A DNA stretch of 64,000 bases from JBCFBK01 sp038562555 (GCA_038562555.1 JBCFBK010000009.1:62001-126000), one strand, 5' to 3'. Positions 48,192 through 58,022 are shown, counted from the first letter of the stretch. Program-made: numbers and translations. The notes: a model not told the origin generated them from the letters alone.

Positions 48192-49187
48192 TTATTCAAC
48201 ACGGAACGACAGGCCGGTCATATCCTCGCTCAACTTCCACAATTGCTTTGCGTTGGCTTCATCCAACGAATAGAGTTTTACTCCGCCGGCGGCGAACGAG
48301 TCCGAAGCCAGCCCGGCAATATTGACATCTTCGCAATACACGCCGCCCAGGTCATTCAGTATCGGGCTTGTTGCACACCATACCGTTGTCGCCGCACCCT
48401 GGGGAACGGTTTTGAGCGACGCTGCAACCTCCGGCAACAAATGACCATCAGCATCACAAAAGCCCATTTGCTGAAATAGTTCTATTGACGCTTCCCTGCC
48501 AAGTTCAGTGCCATTGATAGAACCCGGGTGCAGCGAATAAGCTCTTACCTGAAATGCTTTGGCCCGGTTGTCCAGTTCAAGAGCAAACAAATTGCAGGCG
48601 GTTTTTGATTGCCCGTAAGCCTGCAACGTTTCGTATTCCCGGTGCAGGAAATTAGGATCGTCAAAGTTAAAGGATCCAAATTGATGGCCTTGAGAAGATA
48701 CATTGATCACCCTGGCGCCACCGGCTTTTTTGAGGGCTGGCCATAACCGTGCCGTAAGTTGGAACTGTGCCAGATAATTGGTGGCCAATTGCGATTCAAT
48801 GCCGCGGTTGTCGCGTCGCAGCGGGACCCACATAATGCCCGCATTATTGATCAGCAAATGCAGCGGTCTTCCTGATGCCAGAAATTTTTGGGCAAAGGCA
48901 TCGATGGATTCAGGATTCATCAGATCCAGTGCTTCCAACTCCACCCTGGCCATGCTTTGCAGGTTTTTCCTGGCTTTTTCAATATCTCTTGCCGGAACGA
49001 TAACAGTCGCTCCTGCGGCTGCAAGTGTTCTGGTCGTTTCCAAACCGATGCCCGTGTTGCCACCGGTTACGATAGCGATCTTTCCTGTTAAATCGATGCC
49101 TTTGATTACATCACTTGCTGTTGATGTCGCGTTAAATCCCGAATCTACCGGTCTCTGCAACGCTCCCTGATAATTTTTCTGTTCCAT
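48192..49187 (-). CDS. Short-chain dehydrogenase/reductase (retinol dehydrogenase-like)
   Basis: A 331-residue NAD(P)-dependent SDR of the classical/extended type. The cofactor motif is IAIVTGGNTGIGLETTRTLA (TGxxxGIG), followed by the NNAG motif (LLINNAGIMW) and the active-site YGQSK (Tyr-x-x-x-Lys). The start is set at the ATG 49187; a TTG at 49196 is possible. Neighbours are the AraC regulator and a LytT response regulator, neither of which fixes the substrate. Confidence 0.92.
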   Translation of the reverse strand: MEQKNYQGALQRPVDSGFNATSTASDVIKGIDLTGKIAIVTGGNTGIGLETTRTLAAAGATVIVPARDIEKARKNLQSMARVELEALDLMNPESIDAFAQKFLASGRPLHLLINNAGIMWVPLRRDNRGIESQLATNYLAQFQLTARLWPALKKAGGARVINVSSQGHQFGSFNFDDPNFLHREYETLQAYGQSKTACNLFALELDNRAKAFQVRAYSLHPGSINGTELGREASIELFQQMGFCDADGHLLPEVAASLKTVPQGAATTVWCATSPILNDLGGVYCEDVNIAGLASDSFAAGGVKLYSLDEANAKQLWKLSEDMTGLSFRVE

Positions 49188-49316
49188 TTCTCTCAATTTT
49201 AAAAGTTATGGAACAAAGTTACGTGCTCCCCCGCCTGGTGGCTTTGTTCAAACGTCCGAATACACTTTGTTTAAACGTCCGGCACCGGGGTTCAGGGAAT
49301 TTAAACCGATCCACTC

Positions 49317-50057
49317 TCACCTGACCATTTTTAAAAATTCTTCTTTCCGGCGCATAGACACTTCCAGCGTGGAGCCGTCGGTCAGGGTGACATAACCGCC
49401 TTTCCCTTTGGTGTATCTTTTTATATATTCGAGATTGATCAGGTGTGAATTGTGTATCCTGAAGAAATTGCAAGCGGCCAGTAGCTCTTCAAAATGTTTC
49501 AATGTTTTGGAAGCGATATACCTTTGTCGGGACCGGGTGAAAATGTGAGTATAGTTGACATCCGACTGACATCGGACAATGTCGGAAATTTCCAGAAAAA
49601 TATACCCGTCAAGCGTCGGGACACTTATCCTTTTGGGTTTATTACCTTCTGGCAGATTAGACAGTAATACCCTGATTTTCTGAGACAACTGTTCATTTTC
49701 GGATTTTTGGACGACTTTCCTTATTGCCTTGCTGAATTCTTCCCCATCTATGGGTTTCAGTAAATAATCCAGGGCGCTGAACTTAAATGCCTGAACGGCA
49801 TATTGCTCAAAGGCCGTTGTAAAGATAAGGCTAAAACCGGTGTCCGGCACTTCTTTCAGAACCTCAAAGCCGGTTCGGTCATGAAGCTGCACGTCCAGAA
49901 AGATCACATCGGGATTCAGTTCGGTAATCCCTTTCACCGCTTCATCAACGGTGCCAAACGTATTCAGTATCCGGATATCGTTCCGGTAAGGCCGCAATAA
50001 AGAGGTCAACCGGTCAATCGCGTGTTGTTCATCGTCTATAAGGATTGCTGTAATCAT
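49317..50057 (-). CDS. LytTR-family response regulator
   Basis: A 246-residue DNA-binding response regulator. The receiver domain (1-120) has the acidic pair IDDE (Asp8/Asp9) and the phosphoacceptor Asp55 in DVIFLDVQ; the C-terminal LytTR domain (about 140-246) reads SVPTLDGYIFLEISDIVRCQ and HNSHLINLEYIKRYTKG. It starts 9 bases after the sensor kinase stop and forms a two-component pair with it. Target promoters cannot be named. Confidence 0.95.
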   Translation of the reverse strand: MITAILIDDEQHAIDRLTSLLRPYRNDIRILNTFGTVDEAVKGITELNPDVIFLDVQLHDRTGFEVLKEVPDTGFSLIFTTAFEQYAVQAFKFSALDYLLKPIDGEEFSKAIRKVVQKSENEQLSQKIRVLLSNLPEGNKPKRISVPTLDGYIFLEISDIVRCQSDVNYTHIFTRSRQRYIASKTLKHFEELLAACNFFRIHNSHLINLEYIKRYTKGKGGYVTLTDGSTLEVSMRRKEEFLKMVR

Positions 50058-50066
50058 ATCGTTCGC

Positions 50067-51896
50067 TTAAAATGCCAGCAACAAGGGAAGACTGATTTCA
50101 ACCCGTACTCCCTCCCCGTTTTTGTCGAGTATCTTCAATTGTCCCTTGATCTGTTTTTGTTTGTTTAAGATCGCCAGTCTGCTTTCGGTGATCTGAACGC
50201 CTAAGGATTGGTTTTTCCCGGTATTCTGAATTTCCTGGTTGTTCAGGTTGTTCAAGCCGGCACCGTTGTCGTCGACGCTGCAAATAAGCCTGTTATCGTT
50301 TTTCTTTATTTCAATAAGAATGTGACCATTCCCGTCTTTTTTGGAAATGCCGTGCCAGATACTGTTTTCAATGAAGGGTTGCAACATCAGTGGCGGGATA
50401 AGCGTGTTTTGCCGGTCAATCGTTTCGTCGACCTTGATATCGTAGGTGAATTGATGGTTTAAGCGTTTGTTTTCAACCTGCAGATAAAGCTCCGTAAATT
50501 GCAAATCATCGTCCAAGGTAATTTCTTTACGGTTTGAATTTTCCAGCGTCTGGCGCATCAGCCTGGCAAACTGAGTCAGGTAGTTATATGCCGACTCCGT
50601 GTCGTTCTTTAGCATGTAATCGCCGATGGAACTGAGCGAATTAAAAATGAAATGCGGATTCATCTGAGCCCGCAGGGCTTTCAGCTCTGTATCGGCAACA
50701 ACGGCTTTGAACTCAGCCTCCTGCTTTTGCTCAACGGCGTCGCGCTTTCGCTTATACAGACCAATTCCGAACAGTGCTGCGAACAACAGTCCGCTACCGC
50801 TAAAGATATAAGCGTTTTTGATCGTCTTCTGTTTACTGATCTCCACCTGTGCCAGCGCCTGCCTTTTTTCGTTCTCTGCCTTCAGAAGGGCCTCCCTGGT
50901 ATCATATTCATATTGCATTTCTTTTCTTGACACCTCCACTTTCCGATCCTGACTGGTGAGACTATCCTTCAGCGAAAAATACATTTTATAGGCATTCAGC
51001 GATTTTTTATACTGGTTTTCAGCCTCATAAACTTCTGCCAATGTTCCCCAAACGGCCATCCGCACAGACAAATTGTTCAGAGACGACTCACAGTTCAAGG
51101 CATCGCGGGCATAGATCCCGGCTTTACGGTAATTCTTGTCTGCCAGATAAATGGTTGCAGCGTTGGCGTAAGCCATTGATCGCACGTATTCGAGCCGATG
51201 GGCATGAATCAGTGCCAGACTCTCTTCAATATCTTTTTTGGCCTGATCTGTATCTCCGGTTGAATGGCGGACCAGGGAGAGGTTGCTCAGGCAGTTTGCC
51301 AGGAAGACCAGGTTATTTTGCTCTTTCGCTAAGGTGATCGCTTTATTAAAGTAGTAAACCGACGAGTCGGGCTTATTCAATTTCCCGTATATGTTTGCAA
51401 TATTGGCGGTCGCCGGTAATTCCATCTCGTTGCTGTCGTTCAGTACCTGTTTGAAATAACCCAGCGCTTTTTGATACTCTTCCTGCTCATAATAAATGTT
51501 GCCGATATTTCCGGTAATTCCGGTCGTGTACTTCTTCAGCACCGGGTGGTTTTGGATCATGTTCAACGCACGTTGATAGTAATCCATGGCGAGGTACGGA
51601 TCAGAAACAGCATATTGATACAGCACTCCCAAGCGCTCATTCGACTGCAAAATTCCTTTGGGATAGCCGAGTTTTTCGGCCATGTTCAGCGTAGCTCGGC
51701 TAAAACTGATCAATGAAGTATCGGCGGGATTAAGGAGCAAGCTGCGTTTGGCATAATCGTTCCTCAAATCGACCAAAACCGAATCTTCGGCGGGGTACCT
51801 GCTGATACGGTTAACAAGCGAATCTATCTCCACTTGCTGAGCGGAAGCCGGGACTGCCAGAATAAGCAGTGCAGAGGCGAATATTAATTTCTTCAT
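50067..51896 (-). CDS. LytS-type sensor histidine kinase with TPR sensor region
   Basis: A 609-residue sensor kinase. After a signal sequence (LIFASALLILAVPASA), residues about 20-340 form tetratricopeptide repeats (for example TGNIGNIYYEQEEYQKALGY), followed by a membrane helix (GSGLLFAALFGIGLY near 370) and the His_kinase/LytS catalytic part with the phosphoacceptor QMNPHFIFNSLSSIGDY and an HATPase region (ENSIWHGISKKDGNGHILIE; DNGAGL). The signal sensed by the periplasmic TPR domain is unknown. Confidence 0.94.
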   Translation of the reverse strand: MKKLIFASALLILAVPASAQQVEIDSLVNRISRYPAEDSVLVDLRNDYAKRSLLLNPADTSLISFSRATLNMAEKLGYPKGILQSNERLGVLYQYAVSDPYLAMDYYQRALNMIQNHPVLKKYTTGITGNIGNIYYEQEEYQKALGYFKQVLNDSNEMELPATANIANIYGKLNKPDSSVYYFNKAITLAKEQNNLVFLANCLSNLSLVRHSTGDTDQAKKDIEESLALIHAHRLEYVRSMAYANAATIYLADKNYRKAGIYARDALNCESSLNNLSVRMAVWGTLAEVYEAENQYKKSLNAYKMYFSLKDSLTSQDRKVEVSRKEMQYEYDTREALLKAENEKRQALAQVEISKQKTIKNAYIFSGSGLLFAALFGIGLYKRKRDAVEQKQEAEFKAVVADTELKALRAQMNPHFIFNSLSSIGDYMLKNDTESAYNYLTQFARLMRQTLENSNRKEITLDDDLQFTELYLQVENKRLNHQFTYDIKVDETIDRQNTLIPPLMLQPFIENSIWHGISKKDGNGHILIEIKKNDNRLICSVDDNGAGLNNLNNQEIQNTGKNQSLGVQITESRLAILNKQKQIKGQLKILDKNGEGVRVEISLPLLLAF

Positions 51897-52111
51897 ACCT
51901 GCATGTTTCGGTTTCGTTTAGCACGGCAGGACTTCGGACATGCACCTGTTGCCTTTTCCTGATGATTTCAAACAAATAACAGATAAACAGCGAAAAAGGT
52001 CTGAAGGAATTTGCAGAATTATCGGTTTAGAAATTTCAAGTGCTGCTTTTTTCAGAAAATAAACAATTTCAGGCGGTCAATAACCGTGATCAGGCGTCCA
52101 ATCAATCTGCC

Positions 52112-52142
52112 TTTCACAACGTTCTCCTCATCTGTACCTTTG
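52112..52142 (+). promoter_or_regulatory. Bacteroidota-type promoter of the 52182 lipoprotein gene
   Basis: TTTC (52112-52115) and TACCTTTG (52135-52142) are separated by 19 bases, close to the -33 TTTG / -7 TAnnTTTG consensus. The predicted transcription start is about 33 bases before the ATG at 52182. Confidence 0.5.
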
Positions 52143-52181
52143 GGATAGATGGTCCTGATTATTCACTTTAAAACATATCTT

Positions 52182-52739
52182 ATGACAAAATTTGCTGCTT
52201 GTTTATTCGTCACGCTGTCCTTGTTGCTGGCATTTGGATGCTCTTCCGACGATGATCCGTCATCCGGGGAAGAAACAGGCTATTATTTCCGGTTTAAAGC
52301 AGACGGGGTACCTGTCTCCTGGGCGTACACTCCCCATAACCTCGTGGTTAACTTTAATTTGTACGCGGAAAATAACCAGACTTACACCACCCAGATCGCA
52401 GCCAGGAAGGAGCTCGCCACAGCCGACAGAAACCAGTTTTCGATCTTCATTGTCAACTCCGCTGCATTGCAATCGGGCATCAGTTACAGCGACCATGAAG
52501 CGGCAGGACAAACGGTTCCGGACTTCCTGTTTCGCTTTGGCTATTTTGATCCTGACGGATTGATCTATACCACCGACCAGTTTGGCGCGGGTACGGTTGT
52601 ATTTACCGGGATAACGGAAAACTCCGTGACAGGTACTTTCTCGGGAACTATGACCGCTGTCGATACCAGTAGCGGGACCGTAAAGATTGTCGACACGATC
52701 ACGATTACCGAAGGGACATTTCATGTTCCCAGGTTCTGA
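52182..52739 (+). CDS. Small secreted lipoprotein of unknown function
   Basis: A 185-residue lipoprotein with the leader LFVTLSLLLAFGC followed by an acidic SSDDDPSSGEE linker. The rest reads as beta-strand rich (YYFRFKADGVPVSWAYTPH; GTVVFTGITENSVTGTFSGT), a pattern seen in many Bacteroidota DUF-type beta-sandwich lipoproteins. I do not recognise the family. The start is placed at 52182, which gives a proper signal peptide. It is divergent from the LytS gene. Confidence 0.82.
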   Translation: MTKFAACLFVTLSLLLAFGCSSDDDPSSGEETGYYFRFKADGVPVSWAYTPHNLVVNFNLYAENNQTYTTQIAARKELATADRNQFSIFIVNSAALQSGISYSDHEAAGQTVPDFLFRFGYFDPDGLIYTTDQFGAGTVVFTGITENSVTGTFSGTMTAVDTSSGTVKIVDTITITEGTFHVPRF

Positions 52740-52829
52740 CAGAAAAGTCTGTCGTCGAACGTACATAATTCCGGCATTTTCCGGATCATAACTATTTCAT
52801 TTTCAACTTTAAAAAACGAGGAAGAAATC

Positions 52830-53501
52830 ATGGAACACGAAGCAAACATCCAAACCCCGGCTGAAAAACTGATCAGCAGGGAAAACCTGAAGGAATTTTA
52901 TAGAGAGCAGTTGCCCAACCTGCTGAAAACTGTTTTTCTCAATCCCATTGCCGGGACTTATTCCATTTTTAAGCATACCACGCACGACACGTACAAGAAT
53001 TCGGTTCTGCTCATTTTAAGTACAATGACGTTGTATTTTATGATGCCTCTGCTGATAATCGGGGGCGAGATGAGATCATTGATAAGTTTTTCCATGTTGC
53101 TGCGATTTTCGCTGGTCGCAGGCTTGTTTATTCTGCTTATATCCGCCATATCGTTTGGTATTAAGTCAGTCAGCGGAAAGCCTGTTTTTAAAAATGAGCT
53201 GCTGACCGGTGCGCTATGCGGCATTGGTCTGATCCTGTTATTGATCGTTTTGCTTTTGATCAGGTTCTTTGTCGGCGATCTGAACATCTTTGAACTGATG
53301 AACCCGATGGGGCTGCTGAGGCGCATCGGATTTATGCTCGTTTTTGTACTGTATATTTTCCTGTTTATGGTCAATGTGATGCAACAATCGCTCAAAGCCA
53401 GCGGAACGAACGATGCAGTTAGCTGGTATATTTCGCCCGTAACGATCCTGCTGGCATTTTACCTGACTTCAAAGATTGCACAGGAAATTTTCTTACCATA
53501 G
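52830..53501 (+). CDS. Multi-pass membrane protein (YIP1-like)
   Basis: A 223-residue inner-membrane protein with a hydrophilic N-terminus and about five helices (SVLLILSTMTLYFMMPLLII; LVAGLFILLISAISFGI; ALCGIGLILLLIVLLLIRFF; GFMLVFVLYIFLFMVNVM; WYISPVTILLAFYLTSK). The layout and the N-terminal VFLNPIAGTYSIFKHT resemble YIP1-family proteins, but I am not certain. It follows the lipoprotein gene by 90 bases on the same strand. Confidence 0.8.
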   Translation: MEHEANIQTPAEKLISRENLKEFYREQLPNLLKTVFLNPIAGTYSIFKHTTHDTYKNSVLLILSTMTLYFMMPLLIIGGEMRSLISFSMLLRFSLVAGLFILLISAISFGIKSVSGKPVFKNELLTGALCGIGLILLLIVLLLIRFFVGDLNIFELMNPMGLLRRIGFMLVFVLYIFLFMVNVMQQSLKASGTNDAVSWYISPVTILLAFYLTSKIAQEIFLP

Positions 53502-53633
53502 AAATGCCAGCTCTAAAATACGTAAGGGAAGGCTGGGTTTATACATCTGACGGATCTTTTGGACAAAGCGTATTGTTCAACAGTGTATCTCCTGTAACTA
53601 TTTTACCGGTTTAAACCCTACTGGTCCCGATCC

Positions 53634-55280
53634 TCAATCGGTTCTTACCTTTACATCCCTGAACATATACAGATTATCACTGACCCTCAATGCCTTGCCG
53701 CTGGCGGTGGTCACATTCCGGAGAATGACTTCCCTGGTTTTGACATAGGGAAACGTTTCCCGGTAGGAATCGTCGGTCATTTGGGGGTTGAAATCGGTGA
53801 AGATGGCCGGTCCCTGGTAATCTTCGGGATGATTGGAATCGTCGATATGAAGATTTTCAATAGTGATCCGCTCCGGCATATAACAGGTGTAGCCGAAATC
53901 GTGCTGACCGGAATACGATCCGCTGATCAGGGCGGCGCTGGCTGGTTTGCCGCCTGCGGGCACGAAAATGCAGTTACGGATAATGAATTCTCCCTGCCAG
54001 GTACTGCCATAGTCAGGACGCAGGTTGATCAGGCTCCTTCCGCGAATAGTAGAGTTCTCCACGGTAAACGTCCCGGTGCCAATGGCATTGATCCCCATAT
54101 GTCCCAGGGTCGAGTTGCGGATGGTGGCATTGGCAACCCCCATGTGGGCATCGAAGCGGGAAAAGGTACAATTATCGTAAAGAAGATTCTTGCAAAAATT
54201 CGAACCCAGAATTCCCCAGTAGGTAGGGTCATTGATATCGTTGGTCTGGCGGCAGTTCACGAACGACACGTTCAGCGCGCGGTTCACGGAAAGGTCATAA
54301 GTACCCATGGAGACGGGTTTCCCTGCCGCACCGATGGTGCGGTATGTTTTGTGTCCGGTCAGTATCGTGTTCTTCACCGTTACGTAGGAGCAGTCACCGA
54401 TACTGAGGAAGCCGCCATAGGGCGCACCGTGGTCTCCCTCGCCGGTAACGCGGTGTTCCAGTCCGTCAACAAGAACATTTGAGCGTCTGATGGCGATGTT
54501 CCTGTTATAATAGGTGTACTTCGATTCAGCCTGGTTGGCAATTGTGGTAAAACGCCCGCCGGTAATAGTGAGCGTCTTCTCATCAACGGGAAGGACGGTG
54601 ATATCTGTAATTTGATCGAAGTCCCAGATAATCGGAGCGTTCATATCGACATTCCCGTCTTTATCAACAACGAAGATATCGGTCTGCGAAGAACCGTTGT
54701 TTTGATTCAGTCCATACCGAATGTACCGCTTTACGTTGGAATCGGTGATCGTGATCAGGCAGGGACCGGGCAAGGAGATGCCGATTTTCTCCTGGTTTCG
54801 TTTCAATGAAGATATCGTTTCCGGTTTAAATGGCTTCAGGTCGGAACTGATCATGAAAACCGATGCACTCCGGTTTTGCACATCAGTATCGTCGATAATG
54901 AAGGCCGCTCTCCCGAAATCGGTGTCGGTTTGGATGATGGCCGTGCGCTCCTTTCCACCAATGTAGTAGGTAGCCTTGTCGTCGGCTTTCACCAAAAGGC
55001 CGTGCTGATTAGCGAATGCATGGGTCGCAGCGATCGCGTCAATATCGTCGGCTTTTCCATCGCCCCTGGCGCCGAAATCGCTGTAGCGGACCAGTCCCCT
55101 GGCCTTGAATTTAAGGACATCCTTCGGAGATACATTTACCTGTAGCTGTCCGCTTTCATTAACACCTGCCCGGGTTTTCCCTTCGTCCGATGTGATCACC
55201 ACATTTTCAAGCGGGTCTTTGGTCTGTGCTTGTGCCACAAGTGCACACGTTAATAAGAACAATAATGTCAGTCTCATCAT
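53634..55280 (-). CDS. Pectate-lyase-3-type right-handed beta-helix protein
   Basis: A 548-residue secreted protein (leader LTLLFLLTCALVAQAQ) with a parallel beta-helix. Residues near 60-80 read YSDFGARGDGKADDIDAIAA, the entry motif of the rhamnogalacturonase/pectate lyase superfamily. Repeated strand-turn units follow to about 520 (for example NNGSSQTDIFVVDKDGN; NATIRNSTLGHMGINAIG). It may be a polysaccharide lyase or hydrolase or only a binding scaffold; no catalytic set is certain. The longer frame begins at TTG and is rejected in favour of the ATG pair at 55280/55277. Confidence 0.83.
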   Translation of the reverse strand: MMRLTLLFLLTCALVAQAQTKDPLENVVITSDEGKTRAGVNESGQLQVNVSPKDVLKFKARGLVRYSDFGARGDGKADDIDAIAATHAFANQHGLLVKADDKATYYIGGKERTAIIQTDTDFGRAAFIIDDTDVQNRSASVFMISSDLKPFKPETISSLKRNQEKIGISLPGPCLITITDSNVKRYIRYGLNQNNGSSQTDIFVVDKDGNVDMNAPIIWDFDQITDITVLPVDEKTLTITGGRFTTIANQAESKYTYYNRNIAIRRSNVLVDGLEHRVTGEGDHGAPYGGFLSIGDCSYVTVKNTILTGHKTYRTIGAAGKPVSMGTYDLSVNRALNVSFVNCRQTNDINDPTYWGILGSNFCKNLLYDNCTFSRFDAHMGVANATIRNSTLGHMGINAIGTGTFTVENSTIRGRSLINLRPDYGSTWQGEFIIRNCIFVPAGGKPASAALISGSYSGQHDFGYTCYMPERITIENLHIDDSNHPEDYQGPAIFTDFNPQMTDDSYRETFPYVKTREVILRNVTTASGKALRVSDNLYMFRDVKVRTD

Positions 55281-55377
55281 AAGTTTGTTTGCGTACAAAG
55301 TTAGTCAATCTGTCAGTCATTAAGTGCTGTATCCAGATAAAACGGCTTTGCCGTCTGAACTCAACGGGAGTCGGGCC

Positions 55378-55725
55378 ATGAAACATCTTACCACGCTTCT
55401 TCCTGAAGAACAAACTACTTTAACCACTGTGGCATGTATTGTTGGTACTTATGAAATGTTTATTGAAGCGAACGCATACAATAATAAAGACAACCAAAAA
55501 GAAGCATTCAGCATAGAGTTCGCAGGGATTTCGCAAAAAAGAGATTTCAGCAGCGGGATGCTGACACTTAAACCACACCGGAACATTTCTGAAATAGCAA
55601 AAACAGTGATGTACGAAGTGGGTTATTCAAATGTCAAGTCTTTTAGGGAAGTTTTTAGAAAAATTACGGGTATGACACTTCAGGATTACAGAAATAAGTA
55701 CCATAAAGACGCGGTGGCATCATAA
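55378..55725 (+). pseudogene. GlxA-type AraC regulator with an internal deletion
   Basis: A 115-codon frame that joins the N-terminus of a DJ-1/PfpI-AraC (GlxA) regulator (MKHLTTLLPEEQTTLTTVAC to FSSGMLTLKPH, about residues 1-68) straight to its C-terminal AraC helix-turn-helix (IAKTVMYEVGYSNVKSFREV; FRKITGMTLQDYRNKY). The family is about 320 residues, so some 200 residues of the amidase-like domain and the first DNA-binding helix-turn-helix are missing while the frame is kept. It is probably inactive, or at most a stub with half a DNA-binding domain. It is divergent from the beta-helix gene. Confidence 0.78.
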
Positions 55726-55838
55726 TTACTGTCCAATTTAATTTTTATATTTATCGGGTTCTAAGGAGTAAACTGATTTAGTCGCAGGACCGGAATAGTT
55801 GCATGACATTCATGTGAATAAATATTTAAATTAAGAAT

Positions 55839-56423
55839 ATGGAAAGCATACGTTGCAATAAGTGCGGAGTCAATAATAAGTTAACTACCAGGTATTGCAC
55901 ACAGTGCGGGTATGAACTACCAAAAAATAATAGTGAGGCGAGTGAACCGAAATTGACAGGTGATTCCCCACAAGTGAAAAGAGGTAAAAAGTTAGGCTCC
56001 ATCATAGGCATAACAGCCTCTTTGATCGCATCTTTTGCTGTTCAGCAGATTTTCTTTAAAGCTCCGTCAGTTGATGAGGTATTGGCCAAAACTGCAAGCG
56101 AATTAAACAAAACCTGCCCGGTTATGGTGGACGAATATAGCCGATTTGACAGTGCTGTTGCTTTCCCCGACAGATCTTTCCAATATAACTATACGTTAAT
56201 AAATCTTAGTAAATCTGAAGTTAATATTGACACCGTAAAAAAGTACGTCGAGCCATATATAATTAACAATATCAGGACAAGCTCCGATCTAAAATACTTT
56301 CGGGATAATAATACAACCATGATTTATAGTTACTACGACAAAAATGGAGAATTCGTACATAAATTATCAGTCACACCTGATATGTACAAGGAACAGCAGG
56401 GAGATAATGATTCCAAAAATTAA
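55839..56423 (+). CDS. Zinc-ribbon membrane-anchored protein of unknown function
   Basis: A 194-residue protein with an N-terminal zinc ribbon (CNKCG at 6-10 and CTQCG near 20-24), a basic linker, one membrane helix (LGSIIGITASLIASFAV near 51-67) and a ~120-residue C-terminal domain (NKTCPVMVDEYSRFDSAVAF) that would be outside the membrane. I do not recognise the family. Codons are A+T-rich compared with the PUL genes. It opens a cluster of unknown accessory genes. Confidence 0.78.
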   Translation: MESIRCNKCGVNNKLTTRYCTQCGYELPKNNSEASEPKLTGDSPQVKRGKKLGSIIGITASLIASFAVQQIFFKAPSVDEVLAKTASELNKTCPVMVDEYSRFDSAVAFPDRSFQYNYTLINLSKSEVNIDTVKKYVEPYIINNIRTSSDLKYFRDNNTTMIYSYYDKNGEFVHKLSVTPDMYKEQQGDNDSKN

Positions 56424-56590
56424 GTACGGTACTACCCGACTGAAACAGACTGTCTAATTGGACGAGTCACAACACCTGTGCTATCCTATCCTATGAAAGA
56501 AGCTGTACAATCGCTAAATAAGATAAACAACTATATATTGATGCTCAGAAGTTATAGCCAATACAGACAGCAACATAAAAACAGACAGAT

Positions 56591-57526
56591 ATGATTTTTC
56601 CAAAAGCAAAAAAAATAGCGAGGGAACTTGATTGGCACAAAACGAAGGACGGTGTATTTGGACTTTACAAAGGTTACTTTTTTAATGTGGGTGACGGAAG
56701 TTTATTAAGTAATCCTCAATTCAAGTATGTAATAGCGACAACTGACACCTTAACAGAGGAACAAAAGTTACAAATCAAGACAGAACTGGACGCTAATAAA
56801 AAAGTTTTAAAGTTCTCAAACTATGAAATTGGGGACAACAGTATCTTTTTTCAGTTCGTTGAGAACTTAACTTTGACCAAACTCAAGATCGTTTATGCAT
56901 TGTTTGACTTTTTGGTGGACTTATTTAAAAAACTCAATATTTCTGAACAAAATAAATGTCATAACTGTGCTACAAAAGATAACATAAAATATTACGACCT
57001 TAATGATCGCGGGGTATTACTTTGCAATCTATGTTTCCGACAAATAGAGAACGATTACTATGAAGTTGAAAGAGAAAAATATTTGGAGGACAAAAATTAT
57101 CTGACAGGTTTTTTCGGCTCCATTGTTTTTTCAATTCCTGGAATTGTAGCGTGGGTTTTAGTTGCAGTCTACCTGGAAAGACTTGCTTCTGCAATGGCAA
57201 TTATAATAGCTTTTCTTGGGATTAAGGGTTACAAGTATTTCAAAGGGCGACATACGAAATTGACAAAGTATGTAATTGTTCTTTCAAATATTGTAAGCAT
57301 ATTAATTGCAAACGTTGTGACAATAGTTGCAATGCTAATAAATGAAGGGCTGACATTAAGCCAATCATTTGCGGAACTACAAAATAACGAAGTTGCCAAG
57401 GATTTACTTTCTAAGAACACTATGATTTCTTTTGTTTTGGCATTCTTTATTTGGATTTGGCTTTTGTTCCTGCTTAAGGACAAAAAATTGACAATAAAAC
57501 TTGCAAGAATGACATCCAAATTATAG
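56591..57526 (+). CDS. Membrane protein with internal zinc-binding cysteines, unknown function
   Basis: A 311-residue protein with a soluble N-terminal half (about 1-170) and four hydrophobic segments after it (SIVFSIPGIVAWVLVAVYL; SAMAIIIAFLGIKGY; YVIVLSNIVSILIANVVTIV; SFVLAFFIWIWLLFLL). Two CxxC pairs, CHNC near 119 and CNLC near 140, probably hold one zinc. No family is recognised. The gene is A+T-rich and may have been acquired together with its neighbours. Confidence 0.72.
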   Translation: MIFPKAKKIARELDWHKTKDGVFGLYKGYFFNVGDGSLLSNPQFKYVIATTDTLTEEQKLQIKTELDANKKVLKFSNYEIGDNSIFFQFVENLTLTKLKIVYALFDFLVDLFKKLNISEQNKCHNCATKDNIKYYDLNDRGVLLCNLCFRQIENDYYEVEREKYLEDKNYLTGFFGSIVFSIPGIVAWVLVAVYLERLASAMAIIIAFLGIKGYKYFKGRHTKLTKYVIVLSNIVSILIANVVTIVAMLINEGLTLSQSFAELQNNEVAKDLLSKNTMISFVLAFFIWIWLLFLLKDKKLTIKLARMTSKL

Positions 57527-57647
57527 ATCACGTCTATTTTCAAGAATTTCATTATTTATCCGTCGCCCAATATTCCAGTATAAAAAGTAAGATGCATCGT
57601 CATCATGTTCGGCTTTCCATAAAAAAAGTTGTCACCAGCAAAGATGA

Positions 57648-58022
57648 AAGAATTACTCTCCCCCTCATTCTTTTATCCTGGTTTGCTGTGCCGATTATGA
57701 TGAAGTTGAGGGTCTGTCTGCCGGCCTTGACGGCTCTTACCGGCATTCATCTGAAGCTGTTGCCTGTGACAACCAGATTTATGATATTCTTTATTTTTCG
57801 GATGACGACACAATATTTGAATATGAGGGATATCCGGACGGTACTCCCGTTTCGTCTGACAAAACAGGCATTAGGAGAAGCTCTCTCTATCGGTCCTTGC
57901 CGGCAGGAAAAATAAACAAATTCCTAAAACTATTAGAGAAAATAAAAACATTTAGGAATTTCACCATTCGCATTTTGGGTCCAGTTCGTTCCGGTTATTA
58001 TTACACCGACGCGCTTAATTGA
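57648..58022 (+). pseudogene. Start-less reading frame, 3' remnant of an unidentified gene
   Basis: An open frame of 124 codons ends with TGA at 58022 and begins after TGA at 57645, without any ATG. It reads with a natural residue mix (FILVCCADYDEVEGLSAGLD; IYDILYFSDDDTIFEYEGYP; RSSLYRSLPAGKINKFLKLL). It probably is the tail of a gene that lost its 5' part or suffered a frameshift near 57640. I do not recognise the family. Confidence 0.45.
57918..57961. repeat. Perfect 11-bp inverted repeat
   Basis: AAATTCCTAAA (57918-57928) and TTTAGGAATTT (57951-57961) with a 22-base A-rich loop. No T-run follows. It may be a terminator-like fold or a trace of an insertion. Confidence 0.5.

Noticed and set aside
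53504..53614. 36-codon plus-strand ORF between the membrane protein and the beta-helix gene
   Set aside because: Too short and unrecognised, no ribosome binding site.
57592..57915. 107-codon plus-strand ORF
   Set aside because: Unnatural composition; the overlapping frame 57648-58022 reads better as a coding remnant.
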